A stretch of DNA of 51,605 bases, taken from contig SOIB01000061.1 of NCBI GenBank assembly GCA_004377355.1, positions 1 through 51,605 on the forward strand, given 5' to 3'. Under the pieces are notes generated by a model. It had not been told where the DNA came from, searched no databases, and saw nothing but the letters and a program-made list of their open reading frames with translations. Within the stretch, counting starts at the first letter, position 1. The number at the start of each line of letters is the position of its first letter. Below, piece after piece: positions 43,107 through 51,416 of this stretch. The DNA is from Candidatus Stahliibacteriota bacterium. GTDB taxonomy: Bacteria > Hydrothermota > UBA3072. A program made the position numbers and the translations under genes.

Positions 43107-43181
43107 GGTGAATGAGGGGACTCGAACCCCCAACCTCTGGAGCCACAGTCCAGCGCTCTTACCGCTTGAGCTACATTCACC
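43107..43181 (-). tRNA. tRNA-His (GTG)
   Basis: Cloverleaf on the minus strand with acceptor GTGAATG/CATTCAC, anticodon stem CTGGA/TCCAG and loop CTGTGGC (anticodon GTG). The base before the acceptor is G (position 43181) and the discriminator is C (43107), the G-1:C73 pair that identifies tRNA-His. CCA is not encoded. Confidence 0.96.
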
Positions 43182-43189
43182 ACATTTTT

Positions 43190-43263
43190 TACGCCTGGGA
43201 GGATTCGAACCCCCAACCCTCGGATTAGAAGTCCGATGCTCTATCCAATTGAGCTACAGGCGC
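43190..43263 (-). tRNA. tRNA-Arg (TCT)
   Basis: Cloverleaf on the minus strand: acceptor GCGCCTG with CAGGCGT (a G-T wobble at the first pair), D arm GCTC/GAGC, anticodon stem TCGGA/TCCGA with loop CTTCTAA (anticodon TCT), T loop TTCGAAT. CCA is not encoded. Confidence 0.95.
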
Positions 43264-43265
43264 TC

Positions 43266-43340
43266 TCGGGGTGAGTGGATTTGAACCACCGACCCCCTGC
43301 TCCCAAAGCAGGTGCGCTGACCTGACTGCGCTACACCCCG
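43266..43340 (-). tRNA. tRNA-Pro (TGG)
   Basis: Cloverleaf on the minus strand: acceptor CGGGGTG/CACCCCG, anticodon stem CCTGC/GCAGG with loop TTTGGGA (anticodon TGG), T loop TTCAAAT. It is the first of four tRNA genes after rdgB. Confidence 0.96.
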
Positions 43341-43358
43341 TAATTACGTACAAAAATC

Positions 43359-43943
43359 TTATAATACTTCTATTTCTCTTTGCAAAAAATCCAAAACTTT
43401 TTTTATTGCTCTGCTTCGATGACTTATCTCATTCTTTTCCCAATCTTCCATCTCCCCAAGAGTTTTGTTGTACCCTGCAGGAATAAATATCGAATCGTAA
43501 CCAAAGCCATTATTTCCCTTTTCAACGCAGCTTATTTTACCCTTTAAAATGCCCTCAAAGAATTCAATCCAATCATCCCTTAAAACCAGAGTCATTACTG
43601 TTCTAAAACGGGCACTTCTGTCATTAGCTTCCTTCAACTCATCTAACAATTTTCTTCTGTTTTCATCATCCCCTCCTCCACTAAAACGAGCTGAATGAAT
43701 GCCAGGTCTACCATCCAGATAATCTACTTCTAAGGCAGTATCCTCTCCTAAGGTACATATACCCGTGGCTCTATAGTAGGTGAGAGCTTTCTTTAACGCA
43801 TTCTCCTTAAGGGAAATTCCGTCCTCTAATATAGAAATATTCAGGTGTAAGTCAATAGGAGATATTATTTCAAGCTTTCCTTTAGTAATAGACTTAATTT
43901 CTCTAACCTTACCCCTGTTCTTTGAGGCGATGAGCAATCTCAT
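43359..43943 (-). CDS. rdgB: XTP/dITP diphosphatase, RdgB/HAM1 family
   Basis: This 194-residue enzyme has the RdgB hallmarks: LIASKNRGKVREI at the N-terminus, LGEDTALEVDYLDGRPGIHS, GYDSIFIPAG and SHRSRAIKK near the C-terminus. It hydrolyses non-canonical purine triphosphates such as ITP and XTP and keeps them out of nucleic acids. It overlaps the SPOR gene by 4 bases and is followed by four tRNA genes on the same strand. Confidence 0.95.
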   Translation of the reverse strand: MRLLIASKNRGKVREIKSITKGKLEIISPIDLHLNISILEDGISLKENALKKALTYYRATGICTLGEDTALEVDYLDGRPGIHSARFSGGGDDENRRKLLDELKEANDRSARFRTVMTLVLRDDWIEFFEGILKGKISCVEKGNNGFGYDSIFIPAGYNKTLGEMEDWEKNEISHRSRAIKKVLDFLQREIEVL

Positions 43944-44404
43944 TCAACGATTATAGTAGTCTCTACTATGAAAGCTCCTTTATATCCTTTATTTACTACC
44001 TGGTTGATGTAACTTATGGCATCACTTTTGGTTAAGAAATTTCCTACTCTTAATTTATAGTAGGGCATAATATACTCAACATATACATACTTGTCTAATA
44101 TAAGTTTTGCTCTCGATGCTTCCTGATCGGCGGCAGTTTTGTTCTTGAATGCACTAATCTGAACTCGATACCCAAGCATTTTCTTAGGTTCTGTTGCACT
44201 AAGTTCTAGTTCCTCTTCCTCGAAGATTGAAATATCCTCTTCGGGCTCTTCTGTGAAAGTGATTTCTGAGATTTCGGTGGTATCCTCTTTGATTTCTTCA
44301 AAGAGGATATCCTCTCCGATTACAGTTTCGGTTACTGCCTGACGTTTAGCACAACCAAAAGAGAGCAAAAGGATGAATAAAAGTACAGTAATAAAATATT
44401 TCAT
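43940..44404 (-). CDS. SPOR-domain lipoprotein
   Basis: This 154-residue protein has a lipoprotein signal (ILLLSFGCAK, Cys at residue 18), an acidic linker (25-75) and a C-terminal SPOR domain (about 78-154: YRVQISAFKNKTAADQE, then YKLRVGNFLTKSDAISY). SPOR domains bind denuded peptidoglycan glycan strands, often at division sites. It is coupled to rdgB by a 4-base overlap and follows the ManC-type gene. Confidence 0.88.
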   Translation of the reverse strand: MKYFITVLLFILLLSFGCAKRQAVTETVIGEDILFEEIKEDTTEISEITFTEEPEEDISIFEEEELELSATEPKKMLGYRVQISAFKNKTAADQEASRAKLILDKYVYVEYIMPYYKLRVGNFLTKSDAISYINQVVNKGYKGAFIVETTIIVE

Positions 44405-44417
44405 TTAACCCCTCCTT

Positions 44418-45446
44418 TTATTGATATTTGACCGGAAGGTGCCTTACGATTTCTTTTACCTGCTGTGCACCGGATTTTGGAATTATTAAAGTCGCATTTT
44501 TTGTATGAACTACAATCATATTCTCCAGACCCTTCGCCACAATAATACCATCCTCTGCATAAAAGATATTATTATGGCTATTTATTTGATGTATATCACC
44601 TCTCTCGATATTTCCACTTTCCCTACTTTTGAATATCCGTTCAAGAGAGTTCCATGTTCCAATATCGTCCCAGGTAAATTCTGATGCTACAACAAGGACA
44701 TTCTTACTCCTCTCCAGTACTCCATAATCAATTGAGATTGGTGTACCAGATGAATATAATAATTCAATATTCTTCTTTGATGGATTCATTTTAAGAGCAT
44801 TGATTGCTTCTTTTAGATGCACTTGATGCCTCTTAATCTCTTCCAGTATTGTATAAGTTTTCCAGAGGAAAATTCCACTGTTCCAGAGGTATTTTTCACT
44901 TTTTATATAAGAGGTAGCCTTCTTTATATTTGGTTTTTCTGTGAATCTTTTTACCTTCAAGATTCCCAGAGCAAGTTCTGCCCCTTTCTCAATGTATCCA
45001 TACCCCGTTTCTACTCTTGTTGGAATAATCCCATATGTTACTAAGTACCCCTTTTCTGCCCATTCTATTCCCCTTTTTATCACAGAGATAAATTGCTTAT
45101 CGTCAGCAATCCAGTGATCTGAAGGTAGTATGAGCATCAATGCATCTTTATCTGAAGCCATAAGTTTTGAAGCTGCGAGACCTATAGCATATAGTGTGTT
45201 CATTCCTCTTGGTTCTATTATTAGGTTATTCTTGCCAAAACCAAGGGCAATAATCTTCCTAGCTAAAGTAGCTGTTGTTACAATCTTGATATTTTCGGTA
45301 GGTGTCAGTCTAAGAATTCTCTCTTTTGTCTGTAGTAGGAGTGGCTTGTTACCTGTTATAGAAAGGAACTGCTTCGGGTTATCCTTTTTTGATAATGGCC
45401 AGAAACGTTCACCTATACCACCAGCCAGGATTACAGTGTAAATCAC
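44418..45446 (-). CDS. Mannose-1-phosphate guanylyltransferase (ManC type)
   Basis: This 342-residue nucleotidyltransferase carries the family start LAGGIGERFWPLSKKDNPKQ (residues 7-26), ILPSDHWI near 110, FTEKP and GIFLWK. It makes GDP-mannose from mannose-1-phosphate and GTP for surface polysaccharides. It lacks the C-terminal isomerase domain of bifunctional ManC, so it should be the single-activity form. It is coupled by a 4-base overlap to the DUF3108 gene. Confidence 0.9.
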   Translation of the reverse strand: MIYTVILAGGIGERFWPLSKKDNPKQFLSITGNKPLLLQTKERILRLTPTENIKIVTTATLARKIIALGFGKNNLIIEPRGMNTLYAIGLAASKLMASDKDALMLILPSDHWIADDKQFISVIKRGIEWAEKGYLVTYGIIPTRVETGYGYIEKGAELALGILKVKRFTEKPNIKKATSYIKSEKYLWNSGIFLWKTYTILEEIKRHQVHLKEAINALKMNPSKKNIELLYSSGTPISIDYGVLERSKNVLVVASEFTWDDIGTWNSLERIFKSRESGNIERGDIHQINSHNNIFYAEDGIIVAKGLENMIVVHTKNATLIIPKSGAQQVKEIVRHLPVKYQ

Positions 45447-46138
45447 TTGCCCTCTCCCTTTAATTCTATACTTTCCAGCAGGTAACTGACTGTACCAAAT
45501 TTTAGATGGCTCTCGATTTTCACTGGTATATGAAGAGAATCAGTGGATACCCAAATCTTTATAGGTTCACTGGATCCAAAAATCTTTCCTCCAGGAACAT
45601 CCGGGCTAAGCAAGAGTGTTTCATAACTTCCAGCAGGTACATGAATCCTGTAGGGACCTGATACACCTACAACCATTTCATGGTTCTTACCAGATGAATG
45701 AAAGGGTATCTTTAAAGTATCACCAGAGTTGAAATTCAGAATTCTCATATAATATAAAGTGGCAAAGATATCTTTTGATTCTGGAATCCTGTGGGTTCTT
45801 TTTCCATTACTGTAGAATACAGAGTCATGGTCAAAATCAAGTTCAACTTCATTCTTATAATTACCTTCATGGATCTTTTTTACAAATCTTACTGTAGAGA
45901 ACGAACCGGTATCAACATAGGAACAGTAATAATCGTTAATATAAAAGAAAAGCGAGAATATGCCCTCTGTTTTCTGAGCACTTTCTATGATATATATTGG
46001 TAAATCGTTAAAATGCTCTACACCCTTTATCTCCATATAGGAACTACCCACCCTAAAAGGACCATAAAAACCACCATAGTTCAGCCGTTCGTTGAGTGGA
46101 AAGGTGAGGGAGAGAATTATTAAGGTTACAATACTCAT
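45443..46138 (-). CDS. DUF3108 family secreted protein
   Basis: This 231-residue protein has a short signal-like N-terminus (VTLIILSLTFPL) and the DUF3108 pattern: ERLNYGGFYGPFRVGSSYME, then the beta-rich core ending in IWVSTDSLHIPVKIESHLKFG. DUF3108 proteins are exported beta-rich proteins, mostly of unknown role, related in fold to lipid-binding envelope proteins. It overlaps both neighbours by 4 bases. Confidence 0.85.
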   Translation of the reverse strand: MSIVTLIILSLTFPLNERLNYGGFYGPFRVGSSYMEIKGVEHFNDLPIYIIESAQKTEGIFSLFFYINDYYCSYVDTGSFSTVRFVKKIHEGNYKNEVELDFDHDSVFYSNGKRTHRIPESKDIFATLYYMRILNFNSGDTLKIPFHSSGKNHEMVVGVSGPYRIHVPAGSYETLLLSPDVPGGKIFGSSEPIKIWVSTDSLHIPVKIESHLKFGTVSYLLESIELKGEGK

Positions 46139-46803
46139 TTACTAACCCTTTCTTCTCCTGGTTTATAACCCAATCGGTGGAATGGATTGACGACGCCGGA
46201 AGCTACATTCTTTATATGAACACTAACCCTTTTTAGGTACCTTATAAGTAGTGCGTAAATTATACCCTCTTTGGGACTTAAATTTTCATCTTCCACGAGT
46301 TCCTCAAGCATTGAATGACATTCCTTTGAAACAAGAACAAGCTCTCCCATAACCCGACTCCCAAGTTCCTGGTTTTGGTCCTTAAAGACATCTATGAGCT
46401 TTTTAAAATTTGTTTGAACTTTACATTCTAAAACCTTGATTTCTTCAATATATTTACCCCGGAGGGGTTTTGGATATTTATGTGATAATTCGATTAAATT
46501 CTTTGAAAAATCACCGATTCTCTCTATATCAATCACGATAGTAGTTAGTATGAGCGAAGGGATTATATCCTGTGCTGGATTAATGGCGAGATGTTCTAAT
46601 ACATTCTTCCTTACCTTTATCTGCAACTGATTTAATTTCTGGTCAATCTTATAAATATCTTCTTTTTCCTTTTCCTTTTCTATTACAACACTCATTGAAT
46701 ATTGAAACATATCGTATGAAATATGGAGCATCTCTAAAACGATTTCTTCTGCTTCCTTCATGAGAGGTGGTTTTCTTAAAAATTCCAATAATTTCTTAAA
46801 CAA
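46135..46803 (-). CDS. PhoU-domain protein
   Basis: This 222-residue helical protein has PhoU-type helices (about 20-200) including IVIDIERIGDFSKNLIEL, whose E-R-I-G-D core is typical of metal-binding PhoU helices. It directly follows the Na/Pi cotransporter gene, and such pairs regulate sodium-driven phosphate transport. In some species the two domains are fused; here they are separate, one base apart. Confidence 0.9.
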   Translation of the reverse strand: MFKKLLEFLRKPPLMKEAEEIVLEMLHISYDMFQYSMSVVIEKEKEKEDIYKIDQKLNQLQIKVRKNVLEHLAINPAQDIIPSLILTTIVIDIERIGDFSKNLIELSHKYPKPLRGKYIEEIKVLECKVQTNFKKLIDVFKDQNQELGSRVMGELVLVSKECHSMLEELVEDENLSPKEGIIYALLIRYLKRVSVHIKNVASGVVNPFHRLGYKPGEERVSK

Positions 46804-46804
46804 T

Positions 46805-47905
46805 TTACCTCCTAAAGAGAAGTATAAATATTCCTGGTATTACAATAAATATAATTATTATGTAGATAAACGCAAGGAACCTTTTCCTTCCCGGTAAATA
46901 GCCTACCTTTTTTGCAAAGAAGATTGGGATTTTTCTTAGAGGATACCATATCGTAATACCAAATACGTTGAAGATAGAATGACAGAGCGCAACCCTGATG
47001 GCATTGACATTCCCTGTAACCAATGCTGCTAAAATGGTAGTTACTGTTGTTCCCAGATTTGCCCCTAATGTATACGGATATATCTGTTCTATACTGAGTA
47101 TACCTGCTCCAGCAAGAGGAACAGCGACGGAGGTTACAACCGAACTAGACTGAACGAAAGCTGTAAGACTCAATCCAAGGATACCTGCTGTAAGTGCGTT
47201 TCGGAAAAGAAACTGGTCGATAAGGGTTTCAAATTTACCTGCTGAAGCTTTTCGTAGTGTTCCAACAAATAAAGTTATGGCTAGAAGGACTAGAAAGAAG
47301 GCAAGTAAAGCAGATAGGGTGTAGTGTTCACCTGTAAAGCTCATTATTTTATGAGAAACAGGGTCAATTACAATATCCAGAGGCGAATTGAAGGTAACAC
47401 CACCTTTACCCCACAGAAGATCAGTGAAGAATCCAGATATTCGCTCTATGGGATGAAATAATATCTCGAGTGGTAATAATATAAGGACTGAAAGAAGGTT
47501 AAATATGTCGTGAACAATTGCTGCGGGGAAAGCTCTATTAAATTCCCTTTCAACAGAAAAATGACCCAATGAGGCAATAATATTGGTAATTGTCGTTCCG
47601 ATATTTGCTCCCATAATTATGGGAATAGCGTTGGCAACGGTTAAAGTTCCTCCTGCTACAAAACCTACGGTGATAGATGTGGTAACAGAGCTTGATTGAA
47701 TAATTGTTGTGGCAAATAATCCAATGAAAAGTCCCATAAGTGGATTGCTAGTAGTCCTTATAAGAGCACTTGCAAAATTTATCCCAAAACCTTTAAGAGA
47801 ACTTCCCAATAGTTCGATACCGAGAAGAAATAGATATAAGTATAGGAGGGCTAAGAATGTATTTAGAAGAACTTTGAGGGTTTTTGAGTATTTTTCGGAT
47901 GCCAA
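46805..47905 (-). CDS. Na/Pi cotransporter family protein
   Basis: This 366-residue membrane protein shows the duplicated Na/Pi cotransporter (PF02690-type) core: QSSSVTTSITVGF in the first half and QSSSVVTSVAVPL in the second, with GANIGTTITNI and GANLGTTVTTI loops. It has about eight to nine membrane segments. It imports or exports phosphate with sodium. It follows the tRNA-Asn gene on the same strand and is coupled to the PhoU protein. Confidence 0.93.
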   Translation of the reverse strand: MASEKYSKTLKVLLNTFLALLYLYLFLLGIELLGSSLKGFGINFASALIRTTSNPLMGLFIGLFATTIIQSSSVTTSITVGFVAGGTLTVANAIPIIMGANIGTTITNIIASLGHFSVEREFNRAFPAAIVHDIFNLLSVLILLPLEILFHPIERISGFFTDLLWGKGGVTFNSPLDIVIDPVSHKIMSFTGEHYTLSALLAFFLVLLAITLFVGTLRKASAGKFETLIDQFLFRNALTAGILGLSLTAFVQSSSVVTSVAVPLAGAGILSIEQIYPYTLGANLGTTVTTILAALVTGNVNAIRVALCHSIFNVFGITIWYPLRKIPIFFAKKVGYLPGRKRFLAFIYIIIIFIVIPGIFILLFRR

Positions 47906-47932
47906 ACCCCTATATCCTTTTAATATTTAAAA

Positions 47933-48004
47933 CTCCTCGGGCAGGACTCGAACCTGCAACAACCTGATTAACAGTCAGGTGCTCTTCCTTTGAGCTACCG
48001 AGGA
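47933..48004 (-). tRNA. tRNA-Asn (GTT)
   Basis: Cloverleaf on the minus strand: acceptor TCCTCGG/CCGAGGA, D arm GCTC/GAGC, anticodon stem CCTGA/TCAGG with loop CTGTTAA (anticodon GTT), T loop TTCGAGT. Discriminator G; CCA is not encoded. It lies directly behind a near-consensus promoter. Confidence 0.96.
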
Positions 48005-48012
48005 ACAATAAT

Positions 48013-48041
48013 ATCATAATTAGTACTCATGCTTTTGTCAA
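48013..48041 (-). promoter_or_regulatory. Promoter of tRNA-Asn and the Na/Pi-PhoU operon
   Basis: On the minus strand TTGACA (48041-48036), 17-base spacer, TATGAT (48018-48013). The start would fall a few bases before the tRNA. No other promoter stands out before the Na/Pi gene, so it may read through into the whole operon. Confidence 0.65.
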
Positions 48042-48042
48042 G

Positions 48043-48540
48043 CTATTTAAGAACAACATCTCCTATTTCGTCTAAATTTTCGAATTCATCCGACGCTCTT
48101 ATTATCTCGATAGCGGTTGGACCTCTTCCCGGTCCAATGAGAAGGATTTTTTTCCCTCTCTTACTTAAAAAATGAATAAGGGGTTCGAAATCACTATCAC
48201 CTGTAATTAAGACTATTTCGTCAACATATTCTAAACTTGTTATCATCTCTAAAACCATCTCTACATCCATATTAGCTTTTATAGAGCCATCGGGTCTTTC
48301 CTTTGCTAGTTTACTTAGAACTCTGTACCCAATAAGCGAGATGGCATCGATAAGTTTGAGTCTGTTCTCATCTGAAAGCCTATAAGGAATAAATGCAGAG
48401 AATTTAATTATTTCTCCATCTTCTTTCTTGTAGCGTTCTGTTAAGTAATCTTTTAGTCTATCGTATCTGATTTCAGCACCCTGTTTTTCAAACACCTGTT
48501 GGATATTCTGAACATCAATAAACACTGAAACCTTCTTCAT
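48043..48540 (-). CDS. NYN-domain protein, LabA/DUF88 family
   Basis: From ATG 48540, with AAAGGGGG six bases upstream, this is a 165-residue single NYN/LabA domain: VSVFIDVQNIQQ with its first acidic residue, then NMDVEMVLEM and ITGDSDFEPLIHFL with the catalytic-type Asp cluster. NYN domains resemble PIN nucleases and probably cut RNA, though most LabA proteins are uncharacterised. It lies downstream of the saccharopine genes on the same strand, separated by about 100 bases. Confidence 0.9.
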   Translation of the reverse strand: MKKVSVFIDVQNIQQVFEKQGAEIRYDRLKDYLTERYKKEDGEIIKFSAFIPYRLSDENRLKLIDAISLIGYRVLSKLAKERPDGSIKANMDVEMVLEMITSLEYVDEIVLITGDSDFEPLIHFLSKRGKKILLIGPGRGPTAIEIIRASDEFENLDEIGDVVLK

Positions 48541-48643
48541 AATACCCCCTTTATTGGTTTTCAAATTTCAAAAAGATTATTATTTATCTCGCTAAATATT
48601 TATTATACGAGATGTATAATTAATTTGTATCATGCTGATTGAT

Positions 48644-50002
48644 TTATCCTGAGGCATTAAAATCTTTTGAATTGAGGCCAAATTGCTTTCCCAATAGTTC
48701 TCTCTTCTCTTGCAGTTTTATACCAACATTTGCAAGTTCACTTAAGACAGGATCATAAATGTCAGGTTTTGTTGGTATACAAACTCCCTTCTCTTCTATT
48801 GCACCTTTTAGGATTAAATGCACAGCACAGGCAGCAGGAAGACTTACAGTTCTTGCTATTGCTGTATCTTCTCCTACTGTTCCGTAATCTACCAACTTTG
48901 AAATAAAAATCTCCTTCTTTGTGTTTATTTCTACTACTACTTCATCCTGAAGGATTACCATATCTTTCTCACCTTGCTTATACGAGAGTTTGTCATTCAT
49001 CAAATAAACTAATACATCAATATTTCCACCTTTTTCGATTGGGATTTTTTCATTAGAGAACAAACCAATCCACTTTAGTTTATCTACTACCTCCTCCCCT
49101 GGATTATAATTTAGGTGATCTATCAATGATTTCCTAACATCATCCCCTTCAGATTCAGTCAAATCTTTTGCAAATTCCAAATAAGTGAGATTCGATAGGT
49201 CACGCTCTTCAGTTTCAAGAAGACCAAGTCTCGAAATTGTAAGCCATAAATCGCACCATCCAGGGTATCTTATTGTTCCTCTAAATATCTCATTAGCCTC
49301 TTTGATATTATATTTACTTAGATATTGGATAGAATCTCGGTTGGGGTAAATTTCCATCATCCCAATATCTTCTATATCCATTCGGAAATAGTGACTAAAT
49401 AGGTCTTCTCTGGGAACAGTAACTTCTTCTCCATTCCGCAGGTACTTTCCTCTATTCCTGCCGGCGAGGGCAACACCTCTAGGACTCCATCCGATTTTGT
49501 ATCTAAATGGATTATTGCTATATCCTGGAGCTGGTAGAGATCCACAATAGGAGTGGAATGCAATAACAGTACCCCCCTGTTTATGTATGGAATCGATAGA
49601 TTTTTGTGCAGACATATGGTCGATTCCCGGGTCTAATCCTATTTCATTTAGAAGAAGAACCCCATTATCAAGGGCCTTATCGTTGAGATTTTGCATTTCG
49701 TTGCTTACATAAGAGGTGGTTACCATATCGGTTTTGTGTTCGATGCAAACACCAGCTACTTCTACATGATAGGTATAAGGTAATAGGCTGACTACACAGT
49801 CTGAATCCTCTACCAGTTTATGAAGGGTATCTTTCTCCTTGATAGTCCACCCGATTGCTTTTCCATTTGAATGTCCTTCTATTAAATTTTCTGCTTTACT
49901 CAGTGTTCTACTTGCTACTATAACATTAATACCCTTTTCTAACAGGTATTTAACCATTGGTTTAGCAACCATTCCTGCTCCGAGAATAAGCACCTTTTTC
50001 AT
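48644..50002 (-). CDS. Saccharopine dehydrogenase (glutamate-forming type)
   Basis: This 452-residue protein matches saccharopine dehydrogenase/AASS C-terminal halves: Rossmann start VLILGAGMVAKPMVKYL, the NEIGLDPGIDHMSA motif near 119-132, and SYCGSLPAPGYSNNP near 151-165. It oxidises saccharopine to glutamate and aminoadipate semialdehyde, or runs the reverse. It is preceded by the lysine-ketoglutarate reductase gene, whose last codons form its GGAGG site, so the two halves of eukaryotic AASS are split but coupled here. Confidence 0.92.
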   Translation of the reverse strand: MKKVLILGAGMVAKPMVKYLLEKGINVIVASRTLSKAENLIEGHSNGKAIGWTIKEKDTLHKLVEDSDCVVSLLPYTYHVEVAGVCIEHKTDMVTTSYVSNEMQNLNDKALDNGVLLLNEIGLDPGIDHMSAQKSIDSIHKQGGTVIAFHSYCGSLPAPGYSNNPFRYKIGWSPRGVALAGRNRGKYLRNGEEVTVPREDLFSHYFRMDIEDIGMMEIYPNRDSIQYLSKYNIKEANEIFRGTIRYPGWCDLWLTISRLGLLETEERDLSNLTYLEFAKDLTESEGDDVRKSLIDHLNYNPGEEVVDKLKWIGLFSNEKIPIEKGGNIDVLVYLMNDKLSYKQGEKDMVILQDEVVVEINTKKEIFISKLVDYGTVGEDTAIARTVSLPAACAVHLILKGAIEEKGVCIPTKPDIYDPVLSELANVGIKLQEKRELLGKQFGLNSKDFNASG

Positions 50003-50009
50003 CTTTATC

Positions 50010-51305
50010 TTACCTCCTTAAAAAACGCTTTAGATATTGATAAGGGGGGGTCAATTCCCCTTTATACAGAATAACAGCTCTCTTTATAGGAAGAGGTAAA
50101 GTGCATTTATTAAAATCACCTGGATAGGATGCATTTACTATTTCTGGTATAAAGCCTTTGAGTATGTTACTGAAGTATATTGAAGATTCGCGTGGAAGCT
50201 CTGTGGGAAGTATATCAACTGCCATAATTACAATACCATCGCCTTCAATACCGTATTTTATAGTGCCATTTTCGGGATTATAAACATATACTGGATTATC
50301 TGGTTCTGTGCATACCATTGTACATTCATTTGCCCCTTCAATATCACAGCTTATATCCCCGATCACTTTAAGTTTTGCTAACTCCTTATTGTAGTTCTTT
50401 CTCAAGTACTCTTTAGTAATTAATCTTGGATACTTTTCTTCCCAATAGATAGCGTTAATAAGGATTGTAATATATGGAAGATACTTAAAAAATACCCCTT
50501 CGTAGTGCTCTGGATTATCATAGTAGTCCTGTAGATTGAAACTTTTTTCATCCTTTCTTCTTACGAGGTGTTCTTCTCTAAATACTACCTTGTATAGTGT
50601 GTGTGGATTATCCTTAAGGCTTTCAAGTTCTTCTGCTTTAATTTCCTCGACAGGGAAGTAACGAAGTAGTTCCTGCGCTCCAGAGGAAACATTACCGTAA
50701 CCAGCAATCCCAATGACAAATGGAGAGAGTTCTTCTGGTAAACCCTTCTCTTTTATTTCCTTTCCTAACTTTTCGCTATCTTTCTTTAGGTGATTAAGTG
50801 AAGGATACTCTATGGGGCGTTTTATGTGGAGGAAAGGAGTTTTATAACCTTCCCATTCGAGTCGTTTGCCTGCTGCCCATAGAGATTCAATCATTCCTGC
50901 AATACCGGCGTACTTACCAAAAGCTATCAGACGATTATCATTCTCATCCCTAAAGCATTCATAATCGATAAGGGTATCGCGTTTTTCCATCATTCGTTTT
51001 AACATAGGCATATTATACTCCTGACCCTTAATTGTGTGTGAGAAGAAGACATAAATTTTATCTTCACGAAATAAATCAATTGGTATCTCTTTTATTCCAA
51101 ATATCACTGGAACGTCAAGATTTTCTGATACTTCTGTTCCTAGTTCTTTATATTCATTATCTTGGAATACCCTAATTTGAGAGGGTTGCACGGTTGTTTT
51201 TATAGAATGAGCAGAATCCAGAAATGCTACATCACTAGGAGTAAGAGGACTTCTCCTTTCCCATTTGCTTTTATCTTCTCTCCTTATTCCTATTCGTCTC
51301 TCCAT
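50010..51305 (-). CDS. Lysine-ketoglutarate reductase-like protein (AASS N-terminal type)
   Basis: This 431-residue protein resembles the lysine-ketoglutarate reductase half of AASS and alanine dehydrogenase-like enzymes: N-terminal IGIRREDKSKWERRSPLTP, KIYVFFSHTIKGQEYNMPML, IDYECF and IGIAGYGNVSSGAQEL, a nucleotide-binding loop. It joins lysine and 2-oxoglutarate into saccharopine using NAD(P)H. It is directly upstream of the saccharopine dehydrogenase gene, which supports the assignment. A palindrome (51329-51345) lies in its upstream region. Confidence 0.9.
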   Translation of the reverse strand: MERRIGIRREDKSKWERRSPLTPSDVAFLDSAHSIKTTVQPSQIRVFQDNEYKELGTEVSENLDVPVIFGIKEIPIDLFREDKIYVFFSHTIKGQEYNMPMLKRMMEKRDTLIDYECFRDENDNRLIAFGKYAGIAGMIESLWAAGKRLEWEGYKTPFLHIKRPIEYPSLNHLKKDSEKLGKEIKEKGLPEELSPFVIGIAGYGNVSSGAQELLRYFPVEEIKAEELESLKDNPHTLYKVVFREEHLVRRKDEKSFNLQDYYDNPEHYEGVFFKYLPYITILINAIYWEEKYPRLITKEYLRKNYNKELAKLKVIGDISCDIEGANECTMVCTEPDNPVYVYNPENGTIKYGIEGDGIVIMAVDILPTELPRESSIYFSNILKGFIPEIVNASYPGDFNKCTLPLPIKRAVILYKGELTPPYQYLKRFLRR

Positions 51306-51328
51306 AATTACACCTTATATCTATAGCA

Positions 51329-51345
51329 TTGACACTATTTGTCAA
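51329..51345. promoter_or_regulatory. Palindrome TTGACA-N5-TGTCAA upstream of the saccharopine genes
   Basis: TTGACACTATTTGTCAA is a perfect 6-base inverted repeat with a 5-base spacer, 24 bases upstream of the ATG at 51305. Its minus-strand TTGACA could be a -35 element, though no well-spaced -10 is clear (TATAGA at 14, TATAAG at 20). It may be an operator. Confidence 0.4.
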
Positions 51346-51416
51346 GGTCGGAAACCTCCTGCTGGGATTTAGGAATCAAGGTTTATAGTATTAATGAGTA
51401 AGAATTAAAGGTGTAA

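Noticed and set aside
43271-43486. Plus-strand reading frame across the tRNA-Pro gene and the end of rdgB
   Set aside because: It is the complement of a clear tRNA and of a conserved gene.
44817-45044. Plus-strand reading frame opposite the ManC-type gene
   Set aside because: It is a shadow of a conserved gene, with no ribosome binding site and no family pattern.
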